A stretch of 19,272 bases of DNA from Candidatus Latescibacteria bacterium 4484_181. GTDB lineage: Bacteria; Latescibacterota; MVCY01. The notes under the pieces were generated by a model. The model saw only the letters and a program-made list of their open reading frames with translations, did no database searches and had not been told where the DNA came from. Each line of letters opens with the position of its first letter. The first letter of the stretch is position 1. Location of the stretch: assembly GCA_002049985.1 (NCBI GenBank), contig MVCY01000057.1:1-19272 (forward strand), read 5' to 3'. The translations under genes were made by a program, and so were the position numbers. This document shows positions 1 to 9,247 of this stretch, in pieces.

Positions 1-21
1 TTGAAAGGCAAACTTGTTCAT
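1..21 (-). CDS. Possible start of the next dcw gene (murB?), cut by window edge
   Basis: An ATG lies one base beyond the murC stop codon on the minus strand and opens a frame reading MNKFAFQ up to the window edge. The end of murC supplies a weak purine-rich ribosome site (AAAAGAGG) just upstream. In many bacteria murB follows murC in the dcw cluster, so murB is the natural guess, but seven residues cannot identify a protein. The assignment rests on gene order only. Confidence 0.3.
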
Positions 22-22
22 C

Positions 23-1218
23 CTAACCTCTTTTCAATAGATTAAGAAACTCCTCTGCTGTCTTCCAAATATCGCCCGCACCAAAAGTGATTACCAAATC
101 TCCTGGCCGGGTAATCTGGAGCAGATACCCTGCAATTTCCGCTTTTTCGCGTATATAAGTAACAGCTGGATGACCACGTTTTCTGGCAGCGGCGGCTACG
201 AGTTCGCCGCTTACCTCAGGAATGGGAGGCTCCCTGGCGGGGTAGATATCTGTAACTACTATCACATCGGAGACAGACAGCGCCCGGCCGAAATCTTGGT
301 GGAAATCCCTGGTGCGGCTATAAAGATGTGGCTGCGGCAATCTCAGTAGGATGGTGTGCATAGTCATCTACTATGGTGATGCCTCTGACTGTACCTTTCA
401 CTTCGAATCTCCGGTGTACACCGCTGAATTCCTCCAAGGCCTTTTTAATCTTTTCGAATTTTATCTGTAGTTCCAGCCCTACAGCGGCTGCAGCCAGAGC
501 ATTTTTAATATTGTGAACCCCCGGGACCCGTAACCTGATCCCCCCAAGGTTCTCTCCTCGATAACAGAGGTTAAAGCTTCACGAACTCCAAGAACGCCGA
601 TTTGATCTGAGCCAGGTCTTTGTAGCAGTCCAGGTGGTCGGTCTCTATGTTGGTCACCACTGCCACGGTGGGAATGAGCTGTAGAAAGGAGCGGTCGAAC
701 TCATCGGCTTCGGCCACTAAGAATTCGCTGTTCCCCAGTTTTGCGTTTGTACCCAAACTGCGGATGCGGCCCCCAACAATTATGGTAGGGTCCAGTCCAC
801 CCTGGGTTAAGACGCGCCCTGTCATCCAAGCGGTGGTGGTCTTGCCATGGGTGCCAGCAATACCGATGCCGTACTTCATTCGCATCAGCTCTCCTAACAT
901 CTCGGCGCGCCGGATGATCGGTATCTTTCTCTCCCTGGCCCTTACCAGCTCTGGGTTAGAAGATTTAACCGCTGAGGAGTAAACCACTATATCTGCTCCC
1001 TCAACATTCTCTGGCTTATGACCTTCGGTAACTTTAATATCCAAGGACTCTAAATGCTCGGTGATAGACGTTTTCTTAAGGTCAGAGCCAGTCACTCGAT
1101 GCCCAAGGTTGTGAAGCACCTCAGCGATTCCACTCATTCCGATGCCGCCAATACCCACAAAATGAATATTCCTGATCCGCTTCAGCATCGGTTTTTTGTC
1201 TGAAGGAGTTCTCTGCAT
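23..1218 (-). pseudogene. murC: UDP-N-acetylmuramate--L-alanine ligase, broken by two internal deletions
   Basis: MurC is the cytoplasmic ligase that adds L-alanine to UDP-MurNAc, the first amino acid of the peptidoglycan stem. Three pieces in different frames are visible. The N-terminal piece (1218 to about 575) has the nucleotide fold HFVGIGGIGMSG, the P-loop AGTHGKTTTA, EADEFDRSF and NIETDHLDCY, and stops after FLEFVKL. The middle piece (about 570 to 330) reads RLRVPGVHNIKNALAAAAVG and VDDYAHHPTEIAAT. The C-terminal piece (about 335 to 23) reads QPHLYSRTRDFHQDFGRAL and FGAGDIWKTAEEFL. By family length about 60 residues are missing at the first junction and 16-20 at the second. The start is 1218 or an ATG at 1188 (MLKRIRNIHF); neither has a strong ribosome site. 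Identity is certain. Whether the gene is dead or the sequence is misjoined is open. Confidence 0.88.
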
Positions 1219-1280
1219 AATACTTTTTGCTCTTCATACTATCTTAGTTTTCTCATCCCATCATTATTTAAAAAATCCAT

Positions 1281-2384
1281 CTATATCAGGCCATTCTTTA
1301 TCATTGTGCTGACAATAAGCTCTGCAGCTCTCGGGCGAGCTAACTTCCTGCTATTCTCAGCCATCTGCTGAAGTTCTCTTTTGTTATTTAACAATTCCCT
1401 GATGATGGTGGCAAGGCGTCTGCCATTCAACTCTCTGTCTGCGATTAGACGGCAAGCTCCGGCTTCAAGCAATACCCGGGCATTCTGTTGCTGGTGAAAT
1501 CTGGTGGCATATGGATAAGGGACTAGAATCGAGGGTAACCCGCATCTGGTCAATTCTGCAATAGTTGTGGCCCCTGATCTGGATATAACCAGGTCTGCCG
1601 CCCCCAACGCAGAGGCCATATCAACAATAAAGTCCCAAACAATAACAGGTAAACTAAAAGAGCGCGTCTTTTTTTTCACCTTGGGGTAATCCTTCTTGCC
1701 CGTCTGCCAGAGAATCTGAAGGTTACTGGCCCCGGAAAGCTCCCCGAGTGCCTCCAGCAGCGCCTGGTTGATTCTGCTAGCCCCTTGACTGCCTCCGAAA
1801 ACGAGCACAGTTTTCTTAGAGCTATCCAAGCCCAGCCTCCTGTGTGCCTCCGGTCTTGTGACCGTACCTATCTCTCTTCTAGTCGGATTGCCGCACACTA
1901 CCAGATTGTGGTAATTGGAGAGATATTTCTTTGTTTGCTCAAAGCTTACATTGACCTGTCGGGCAATCCTGGTCAGCATTCTGGTGGTTACTCCGGGCAG
2001 AAGGTTCTGCTCCTGAATAACCACTGGTATCCCCAGGAGCCAGGCAGTGGTCAACACCGGCCCGCTGGCGTATCCTCCCGTCCCTATCGCCACTCGAGGA
2101 CGATAGGTGATCACTATCCAGGCCGCCTGGAGGGTTCCCACCACCAACACCATCGGGAACATGAGAGCTCGCAGGGAAAACCCTCTGGGCAAGCTCCAAG
2201 CAGCTATAGTCTTAAACCTATACCCTGTCTGAGAGACCAGTTGGGTTTGCATCCCCCGGCGTGCGCCCACGAACAGTATCTGTGCTTCGGGATATCTACT
2301 TTTTATCTCATCGGCAATTGCAACAGCAGGGAATATATGTCCTCCTGTTCCTCCAGCGGCAAAAAGCACCCTCAGCCCTGCCAT
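1281..2384 (-). CDS. murG: UDP-GlcNAc:lipid I GlcNAc transferase MurG
   Basis: MurG is the membrane-associated glycosyltransferase that adds GlcNAc to lipid I to make lipid II on the inner face of the membrane. The 367-residue product is full length. It opens with the glycine-rich GGTGGHIFPA loop (residues 11-20), has GTGGYASGP near residue 100, the linker motif GGSQGASRIN near 197, and the donor-binding SRSGATTIAELTRCGLPS with FHQQQNA in the C-terminal domain. A GGAAGGG purine run precedes the ATG. The original ftsW reading frame runs 13 bases into murG, as expected for coupled genes. It is intact although both neighbours are disrupted. Confidence 0.97.
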   Translation of the reverse strand: MAGLRVLFAAGGTGGHIFPAVAIADEIKSRYPEAQILFVGARRGMQTQLVSQTGYRFKTIAAWSLPRGFSLRALMFPMVLVVGTLQAAWIVITYRPRVAIGTGGYASGPVLTTAWLLGIPVVIQEQNLLPGVTTRMLTRIARQVNVSFEQTKKYLSNYHNLVVCGNPTRREIGTVTRPEAHRRLGLDSSKKTVLVFGGSQGASRINQALLEALGELSGASNLQILWQTGKKDYPKVKKKTRSFSLPVIVWDFIVDMASALGAADLVISRSGATTIAELTRCGLPSILVPYPYATRFHQQQNARVLLEAGACRLIADRELNGRRLATIIRELLNNKRELQQMAENSRKLARPRAAELIVSTMIKNGLI

Positions 2385-3324
2385 ACCTGTTTTCCCTTCC
2401 TAGAAATACTGAGTAATATCCCTGTGCTTGCCAAAGAGGCAAGCAAAGAAGAGCCCCCATAGCTTATGAACGGCAGCGGTAATCCATAGCCACCGTTCCG
2501 ATAAAACCCCATTCTTCCCCTATTATGGAGTAGATAAAGTCGGTGTGGGGGGCAGGCAAGAAGAGGAATTTCTGCCTGCTGTGACCCAGTCCCAATCCCC
2601 GCAGACCCCCGCTCCCCAGCGCTACAAGCGATTGATACGTTTGGTAATTTATACCTTGAAGATTTTCTGCTGGATGCAAAAAGGCCTTCAGTCTGGCCAA
2701 TCTGTAGCCTACCTGAGATATAGAAAGATAGATAACGGGAACCGCTGCCAATACAAGACCTCCTAAATGGAGAAGCTTTATTCCGGCCAAGAAGAACATA
2801 GCCGTGACTACCGTCATAATGGCCACAGCGGTACCTAAAGCCGGCTCCAAGATAATCAAACCCACGGCCATAAGGAGAATCAATAGATGGGGTAGGAACC
2901 CCCAGACAAAACTCTTTATTCGATCCTGTCGCCTCGCCAGTGAATCAGCCATATAGATGATCAATGCGACTTTCATAAATTCCGAGGGTTGAAAATTGAA
3001 CCTGCCAATGTGAATCCAGCGGCAGACCTTTTGAGGCTGACCTGTAAACTTCGGCATTAACACCAGCACCAAGAGAAGAAATCCCAACAGCAGAAGAGAT
3101 ATTGCCGCTGTGCCAGAAAGCTTGCTGTAGTCAGTAAGCGAGGCCAGAATCATCACCGATGTCCCCAGTAGAACTATAAATAGATGCTTCTTCAGAAAGA
3201 AACTGCTGTCTTGGTACTTCACCTCCGAGATCACCGAACTGGAGCTGTAAACCATCACCACCCCTATTCCCACCAGTACTATAGTGACGGCTAATAGTGT
3301 GAGGTCAACGGAATTCTCCTTCAC
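2372..3324 (-). pseudogene. ftsW: Lipid II flippase/SEDS glycosyltransferase FtsW, internal deletion with frameshift
   Basis: FtsW is the SEDS-family polytopic membrane protein that polymerises septal peptidoglycan with its partner PBP, here the upstream ftsI. The start is GTG 3324 (MKENSVDLTLLAV) behind a strong AGGGGGAG site. Hydrophobic helices begin at once, followed by GRFNFQPSEFMK and the typical GLGLGHSRQKFLFLPAPHTD and GEEWGFIGT. The frame then stops at 2464. The conserved C-terminus LPLPFISYGGSSLLASLAS, ending KGKQVWQG, is present in another frame and stops at 2372-2374. The join lies near 2482-2492. By comparison with family members of about 360-380 residues, roughly 50-60 residues (a transmembrane hairpin region) are absent. 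Identity is certain; function as written is unlikely. Confidence 0.9.
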
Positions 3325-3364
3325 TTTCTCCCCCTTCCAGGCATGGAAGAAAACCCCGCCGCTT

Positions 3365-4453
3365 TTATCTGATCTTAAGCGTACTTAAACTGAGCAGGGC
3401 AAAAAGTAGCCCCAGGATCCAGAAACGGATAACAATTTTAGATTCTCTCCACCCCTTGAGCTCAAAATGATGATGGATGGGAGCCATTAGAAATACCCTT
3501 CTTCCTCGCCACTTGAAGGAGGCAACCTGGATTATAACCGAAAGCGCCTCGATCACAAATACTCCTCCAATAATCACCAACAGTAACTCTTGCTTCACCA
3601 AGACAGCCACTATAGCCAGAGCTCCTCCTAAGGCCAGGGCGCCTGTATCCCCCATAAATACCTGGGCAGGATGAGCATTATACCACAGGAAACCCAGACA
3701 AGCACCTAAGGCGGACAGACAAAAGACCGTCAGCTCTCCTACTCCGGGCAGATAGAGGATATTCAGGTAATGGCTGAATACACTGTGGCCGCTCACATAA
3801 CTAAAAGCAGCGTAAGCGGCCACCGCAATGCCCACCAGCCCAATGGCTAACCCATCCAGACCATCGGTTAGATTGACCGCGTTAGAAGTCCCTGTGACCA
3901 CAAGGACTACTAAAGGGATGTAGAGCCAATGAAAATCAATAAGATAATTCTTTAAGAAAGGCAAATTTGTCTTAGTTGCCACCTGTTCAGAAAGAGGGTA
4001 AAGATAGAGAATGAGTCCAATTGTGAGACCTAAGCCAATCTGACCTAAAAGTTTGTATCTGCCAACTAATCCTTTGGGTGTTTTCTTGACCGTCTTAAGG
4101 TAGTCATCGACAAGGCCCACTGCGCCCATCCAAACTGTGGAGAAAAGAACCAGAAGCACGTATCGATTGGACAGATCCGCCCACAGGAGCGTGGGGAGAA
4201 CGATAGCCAGAAGGATTAGGATTCCTCCCATTGTTGGGGTCCCTTGCTTGGACCGATGCTCCTTTGGTACATAGCGGTTGATTTGCTCGCACAGTTGACG
4301 ACTCTTGAGTTTGCCGATAACCCAGGGACCGAAGACAAAACTCACAAGCAGGGCCGTTATGGCTGCATAGGCTGATCTAAAAGTTATATATCTGAAAATA
4401 TTAAAACCGGAGAAATACTTCAATAAGACCTTGTAAAAAAGACAATAAAACAT
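3365..4453 (-). CDS. mraY: Phospho-MurNAc-pentapeptide transferase MraY
   Basis: MraY is the polytopic inner-membrane enzyme that moves phospho-MurNAc-pentapeptide from UDP onto undecaprenyl phosphate, giving lipid I. The product is 362 residues, normal for the family. Visible signatures are KQGTPTMGGILIL, the Mg-binding aspartates in VDDYLK and NLTDGLDGLA, FMGDTGALALGG, and the histidine-rich loop APIHHHFELKGW near the C-terminus, among about ten hydrophobic segments. The start ATG 4453 follows AAAGGGG at good spacing. It sits 79 bases after murF. The next gene should be murD in the common order but is ftsW, 40 bases on. Intact. Confidence 0.97.
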   Translation of the reverse strand: MFYCLFYKVLLKYFSGFNIFRYITFRSAYAAITALLVSFVFGPWVIGKLKSRQLCEQINRYVPKEHRSKQGTPTMGGILILLAIVLPTLLWADLSNRYVLLVLFSTVWMGAVGLVDDYLKTVKKTPKGLVGRYKLLGQIGLGLTIGLILYLYPLSEQVATKTNLPFLKNYLIDFHWLYIPLVVLVVTGTSNAVNLTDGLDGLAIGLVGIAVAAYAAFSYVSGHSVFSHYLNILYLPGVGELTVFCLSALGACLGFLWYNAHPAQVFMGDTGALALGGALAIVAVLVKQELLLVIIGGVFVIEALSVIIQVASFKWRGRRVFLMAPIHHHFELKGWRESKIVIRFWILGLLFALLSLSTLKIR

Positions 4454-4532
4454 ATTTTTCCCCTTTCATGCCAAATATAGGCGAAACCCGCCAGAAGAGA
4501 TCACCAACGCCCCTCTGCTCTTCTCCCACATT

Positions 4533-5792
4533 TCACCGGTACTTGCCACAGTCTATATTTTCCATAATCTCTTCCATTCTCAGCCTCCGGGAACCTTTGA
4601 TCAAAATCACATCTCCCTCTCTCAAAAACTGGGAAAGCCACTCCGAAACTTCCTGGTTATCTTGGAAGTGCCTGGTCTTTCCGGTCATCCCCAGACTATC
4701 TGCCTTATGGGACGCCAGCTTCGACAATTCTCCCACGGTCAACAGATAGTCAATACTGCTTTCTGCCACATACTGGCCAATCTGTTCGTGAGCCTGTGGG
4801 CCGTGCTCTCCCAGTTCTAACATATCTCCCAACACAGCAATTCGTCGCCCTCACAGCAATTCGTCGCCCTTGAGGTTTAACTTCCAGAGAAATAAGCAAT
4901 TGCAGTGCAGCTTTTGTCGAATCAGGGTTGGCATTATAGGTGTCATTGATGAATCTGACACCGCCTTTGTCCAGCATCTGGCATCTGAGGGCCGGGGGCC
5001 GAACCAGCAGAGGACTTCTGCCTGGAGATCCGTCCTGGCCTTGATTCCAAACCCTACAAATCTTCCCTTAACTTCACTACTTATGGCCTGCAGGTATGGG
5101 TCGTCCATATTGAGCACCACAGGGCCTGAGTTGTTCAGATATCTTATCAGCTCTGCCTTGGACTGCGCTATCTGCTGGATGGTGCCGAAACCCTCAAGGT
5201 GAGCCGGGCCGATGTTAGTAATAAGACCCGTCTCAGGGGCAGCTAACTCTGCCAGTCGTCCTATTTCCCCCGGGGCACTTGCCCCTAACTCTACCACCCC
5301 AAACTCATGTTGAGGAGAAAGCCGTAAGAGCGTGAGGGGAAGACCAATGTGGTTGTTAAGATTACCCTCCGTCTTAAGTACCCGGAACCGGGTGCCCAGA
5401 ATCTCCGCAGTCATATCCTTAGTGGTAGTTTTGCCATTTGTCCCTGTAATAGCAACAAAGGGGATAGGGAATCTTCTCCTATAGGAGGCTGCCAGTCTTT
5501 GTAGAGCCAGCAAGGGATCATCCACCCTGATCAGCAATCCATCACTTTCTGCCAGCTTCGGATAATCTCGCCGGACAATGGCTGCACTGGCCCCTTTCTT
5601 GAGTGCCTGGGGCACAAACTGGTGCCCATCGAATCTTTCCCCTTTGAGGGCAAAGAATACCTGACCCCTCTGGAGTGTTCGGGAGTCTATGGAAACGCCT
5701 TGCGGTTTCCGGCTCAGAGAGGATGGAACAGAATTCCCTTCTGCCTGACCACCAACATCAACAATAATCTCTTCTATCGAAAGTCCCTTCAT
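4533..5792 (-). pseudogene. murF: UDP-MurNAc-tripeptide D-Ala-D-Ala ligase, broken by a deletion and a 19-bp duplication
   Basis: MurF adds D-Ala-D-Ala to the UDP-MurNAc-tripeptide in the cytoplasm. The ATG at 5792 overlaps the murE stop (ATGA). The first 257 or so residues are normal: SIDSRTLQRGQVFFALKG, P-loop ITGTNGKTTTKDM, EGNLNNHIGLPLTLL, NIGPAHLEGFG, then RTDLQAE. The frame then changes near 5005-5025, and the next recognisable block is LDKGGVRFINDTYNANPDST. About 65 residues, including the usual GRHNxxNAL block, are missing between them. A second break at 4833-4870 is an exact 19-bp tandem duplication: removing one copy turns GRRIAV+RATNCC into GRRIAVLGDMLELG. The rest runs normally to KGSRRLRMEEI and the stop at 4533. 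Identity is certain. Confidence 0.9.
4833..4870. repeat. Exact 19-bp tandem duplication inside murF
   Basis: Positions 4833-4851 and 4852-4870 are identical and adjacent, with no spacer. Nineteen is not a multiple of three, so the second copy shifts the murF frame within the conserved GDMLELG motif. With one copy removed the family consensus is restored exactly. A similar 7-bp exact tandem repeat (GCATCTG, 4974-4987) lies about 100 bp away, close to the other murF break. Confidence 0.97.
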
Positions 5793-7252
5793 AGTTCAGC
5801 CTGCAGAATTTCCCTCACTACCTGACGGTCGTCGAAGGGAAGAATTCGGTCTCGGATTATCTGGTAATTTTCGTGTCCTTTGCCAGCAATGACCACCGCA
5901 TCTGCCTTCTGGGCAATCTTCAGGGCAGAGGCAATCGCTTCTCTGCGGTCAGGCACGATCTGATAGGCCCCTTTCTTCATGCCATCAGTGATCTGTTTGA
6001 TGATCTGGTCAGGGTCTTCATTGCGAGGGTTATCAGAAGTAACGAAGCACAGGTCCGCCATCTGCGAGGCAACTTTTCCCATTAGCTGACGCTTGCCTTT
6101 GTCTCGATCGCCCCCACAGCCGAAAACCAAGATAACGCGGCCAGATGTCAGCTCTCTTATTGTCCCCAGCAGCGCCTCTAAAGCACCTGGGGTGTGAGCA
6201 TAGTCAACGGTCACTGAAAATGGTTGACCGCAATCTATTTGTTCAAAGCGACCGGGAATTTTCTCTATCTTTCCGATCGCCTCACCGATGGAGTCCAATT
6301 CGAAGCCGTTCACAAACCCCACTCCGATTGCTGCCAGAATATTCGTGACGTTAAACTTCCCTTTTAGACTTGACCTCACCCTAAGTCCTCCTCCTGGGGT
6401 TTTCACCAGAAGTTTTATCCCTTCCCAGTCAAGTTTGAAGTCAAGCGGATGGATCATCGCCTTCTGGGAGAGACCATAGGTCAGCACTGGTGCTTCTGTC
6501 CAGCGGAGGATCCATCCAGAGGCGGGGTCGTCTATGTTGACCACCGCATGGGCCCCGTCTGATACATCTAAGCTCCTGAACAGTTTACCCTTAGCCTTCA
6601 AATACTCTTCATAGCTTCTGTGAAAGTCGAGGTGGTCTCTGCTTAGATTTGTGAAAACAGCGGTTTGGAACCTAATACCATAGACCCTGTCTAATGCGAG
6701 GGCATGAGAGGAAACCTCCACTGCTGCCGCCTGCTGTCCGGACTCCAACATCCTCGCTAACATTCGGTTTAAGTCTAAGGACTCAGGGGTAGTTCTACTG
6801 GCAGCAAAAGAGTGCCCGCCCACCTGGTAGTTGATGGTGCCGACAAGTCCGGTTCTGATACCCATTCCTTCAAATAACTCTCTCACCAGGACCGAAACTG
6901 TGGTCTTACCATTTGTCCCAGTGATGCCCACTAGCTGCATCTTCCGAGAGGGATGTCCATAGAACTCATCTGATAAGATAGCAAGCGCCCTCCGAGAGTC
7001 AGGGACTTTGACGAAAGTTGCCTTCGTCGACTTTCGTGAGACGTCTTCGTGCTCCAAAACAACAGCTCTGGCACCTCTGGCCAGAGCTTCATCTATGAAC
7101 TTGTGCCCATTGGTCTGAAAACCCTTGATGGCGACAAAAAGGTCTCCTTCTGCCGTATCTCTGGAGTCATATTCGATCTTTTTTACCTCAATATGAGGGT
7201 CTCCACTCACCACTGCCTCTGGCAGCGACTTGAGTAAGGAACTGAGCTTCAC
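5789..7252 (-). CDS. murE: UDP-MurNAc-tripeptide synthetase MurE, meso-DAP type
   Basis: MurE adds the third stem-peptide residue to UDP-MurNAc-L-Ala-D-Glu in the cytoplasm. The 487-residue product is complete: N-terminal KIEYDSRDTAEGDLFVAIKG, P-loop GITGTNGKTTVS (109-120), TTPESLDLNRML, EVSSHALALDRV, NLSRDHLDFH, the lysine region KAKGKLF (about 219-225), VDYAHTPGALE, and the substrate loop SDNPRNEDP with DNPR at 407-410. In this family DNPR marks meso-diaminopimelate rather than lysine as substrate. The start is taken as GTG 7252, preceded by AAAGG. It follows ftsI by 25 bases and overlaps murF by four. Confidence 0.97.
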   Translation of the reverse strand: MKLSSLLKSLPEAVVSGDPHIEVKKIEYDSRDTAEGDLFVAIKGFQTNGHKFIDEALARGARAVVLEHEDVSRKSTKATFVKVPDSRRALAILSDEFYGHPSRKMQLVGITGTNGKTTVSVLVRELFEGMGIRTGLVGTINYQVGGHSFAASRTTPESLDLNRMLARMLESGQQAAAVEVSSHALALDRVYGIRFQTAVFTNLSRDHLDFHRSYEEYLKAKGKLFRSLDVSDGAHAVVNIDDPASGWILRWTEAPVLTYGLSQKAMIHPLDFKLDWEGIKLLVKTPGGGLRVRSSLKGKFNVTNILAAIGVGFVNGFELDSIGEAIGKIEKIPGRFEQIDCGQPFSVTVDYAHTPGALEALLGTIRELTSGRVILVFGCGGDRDKGKRQLMGKVASQMADLCFVTSDNPRNEDPDQIIKQITDGMKKGAYQIVPDRREAIASALKIAQKADAVVIAGKGHENYQIIRDRILPFDDRQVVREILQAEL

Positions 7253-7277
7253 TGTGATCTACCTTTGATTATGGCGG

Positions 7278-9245
7278 TTACTGTAAACCGTTTTCTGCCT
7301 CAATTAAGCAGACTGTGCCGGCTTTGACCTTAACTCCTGCCGGGGGGATTTGTCTTCGTACAACACCTGTGCCGACAATCTTCACCTTTATTCTCTGGCG
7401 GTGGAGGAGATCTACTGCTTCCCTGAGGCTCATCCCGGTCACTCTGGGCATGAGATGACCCCCATCACCATGGTCTGCATAAGCCCGTGATTGATTTCTA
7501 GTTTGCATTTCTAAGGGGGAGGAAATGAGAGAATCGGTGCGGACTGCAAGTGTTGCCGACTTTCCCCTTATCGGGCAGTCATTTAAACTGAGGATGCGGC
7601 TGATGATTCTCTTAAAAGTGGGGGCAGCTACCTGTCCGGCCCAGTGATTTTTTTGCGGTTCATCAATGCTCACCAAGCAAAGCAGCTGAGGCTCCTCGGC
7701 TGGTAGAAATCCTACAAAGGAACAGATTACCTTTTGAGGGTCGTATCCCCGGCCATTCTGTCGGCTTTTCTGCGCAGTGCCTGTTTTACCAGCTATGGAG
7801 AAGCCTTCTATCTTGGCCTCAACTCCGGTGCCCGACTCTACCACATCGCACAGAATTTCGGTAACTGTCCTAGCGGTTTTCTCTGAAACCACCTTTCGTA
7901 CCACCTCAGGAGATTGTTCCTTTATGAGCTTACCGTCTTTGCTGCTAATAGCCTTAAGGACATAGGGTTTCATCAAATATCCCCCGTTGGCAATAGCGCA
8001 GTAGGCGGTGGCGAGCTGAAGAGGGGTGGCGGATATCTCCTGCCCTATAGCTATTGTAGCCAGCGACCTCTTAGACCAAGAAGACGGGTGGTGCACAATT
8101 CCCTTTGCCTCACCTGGCAGTCCGATCCCGGTTCTGGTACCAAAGCCAAAGGCTCGGATGTAGTGGTAGAATCGCTTTTCACCGACCGCCTGAGCTATCT
8201 TTATCGCTCCGATATTGCTGGAGTGTTTAATCACATCCTTAAGGGTGAGCCATCCATAGCTGTGCCAGTCATGGATAGTCCCGCCGGCCACTTTCATCTT
8301 GCCGTTTTCACAGAAGATAAGGTCTGTGGGGTTCCTCAACCCCTCCTCCAAAACAGCTGAAATAGCAACCACTTTAAAGATAGAGCCGGGTTCGAAACAG
8401 TCCCTAATCGCTCTGTTCTTCCTGTTCCCTGGATTACAGGAAGCAGGATGATTAGGATCGTAAGAGGGAACGGAGGCCATTGCTAGAACTTCACCAGTCT
8501 TAGGGTTCATAATGAGAGCTGTTGCCGCCTTTGCGTCAAAACGGCGGACAGCGGCTTCTAACTCCTCTTCGGCGATGGCCTGGTATCTGGAGTCTATTGT
8601 CAGGACAACATTAAGGCCGTCGCGGGCTCCTTTTGGGCTATTCCCAAAGATAGAGAGCTTTCTTCCCCAAGCATCGACTCCCGAGACCGCCCATCCGTTA
8701 GTGCTTCGTAAGTACTTGTCAAAAGCGAATTCTACCCCTTCAATCCCCCGATTGTCGACATCGGTGCCCCCTATGAGTTGTCCTGCCACAGAACCCAGAG
8801 GATAGTTTCGCTTCGCCTCTTCTATCTCTCTTATTTCTGTCAGATTCAGAGAGTCGAGCCTTCTTGCTATCTTCCAGTCCAGCTTTCTGGCTAACCAGAC
8901 AAACGATCCCTTATGCTTTAGCCGTCTGAGAAACAGACTCTCGGGTTTCTCCGTGAGAGTGGAAAGACAAGCAGCTACTTTAGCCGGATGTTCTATCTCC
9001 ATCGGATTGGCTGCTAAAGAACGGGTAGAAATGTCGACGGCCAGACTGACACCATTTCGGTCCAGGATATTGCCCCGCTTGCCTCGCAGACTGATTCTCT
9101 GCTCACTCTGCCTTTTGCTCTTCCGCAAATAGGTCTTGCCGTTGAGCAATTGAATGTGGATCAGACGATTTGTTAAAAATAGCCAAACAATAACGATAAT
9201 GAGCCCTACGAGATAAAGCTTAGCTACATAAACTCGTTCCTTCAT
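7278..9245 (-). CDS. ftsI: Class B penicillin-binding protein 2/FtsI (SpoVD-like) with C-terminal PASTA domain
   Basis: This is the septal D,D-transpeptidase that crosslinks peptidoglycan and pairs with FtsW. The 655 residues show one N-terminal membrane anchor (about 8-26), a dimerisation domain beginning RGKRGNILDRNG (54-65), and a transpeptidase domain with the active-site serine in SIFK (288-291), SSN (342-344) and KTGTAQ (487-492). A C-terminal PASTA domain spans about 599-653 (MPRVTGMSLREAVDLL). PASTA tails occur on division and sporulation PBPs of many Gram-positive and some other phyla, but are absent from E. coli FtsI. It begins two bases after ftsL. All key residues are present, so it looks functional. 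spoVD is an alternative name. Confidence 0.94.
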   Translation of the reverse strand: MKERVYVAKLYLVGLIIVIVWLFLTNRLIHIQLLNGKTYLRKSKRQSEQRISLRGKRGNILDRNGVSLAVDISTRSLAANPMEIEHPAKVAACLSTLTEKPESLFLRRLKHKGSFVWLARKLDWKIARRLDSLNLTEIREIEEAKRNYPLGSVAGQLIGGTDVDNRGIEGVEFAFDKYLRSTNGWAVSGVDAWGRKLSIFGNSPKGARDGLNVVLTIDSRYQAIAEEELEAAVRRFDAKAATALIMNPKTGEVLAMASVPSYDPNHPASCNPGNRKNRAIRDCFEPGSIFKVVAISAVLEEGLRNPTDLIFCENGKMKVAGGTIHDWHSYGWLTLKDVIKHSSNIGAIKIAQAVGEKRFYHYIRAFGFGTRTGIGLPGEAKGIVHHPSSWSKRSLATIAIGQEISATPLQLATAYCAIANGGYLMKPYVLKAISSKDGKLIKEQSPEVVRKVVSEKTARTVTEILCDVVESGTGVEAKIEGFSIAGKTGTAQKSRQNGRGYDPQKVICSFVGFLPAEEPQLLCLVSIDEPQKNHWAGQVAAPTFKRIISRILSLNDCPIRGKSATLAVRTDSLISSPLEMQTRNQSRAYADHGDGGHLMPRVTGMSLREAVDLLHRQRIKVKIVGTGVVRRQIPPAGVKVKAGTVCLIEAENGLQ

Positions 9246-9247
9246 CG

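Noticed and set aside
1785..2462. 225-codon plus-strand frame across murG
   Set aside because: It lies opposite the fully conserved murG, has low-complexity S/H/P-rich composition and no family resemblance; a shadow frame.
23..5792. Programmed frameshifting as explanation for the broken mur/fts genes
   Set aside because: Blocks of conserved residues are missing at the junctions, which ribosomal frameshifting cannot restore, and no slippery site with a stimulatory structure is evident.
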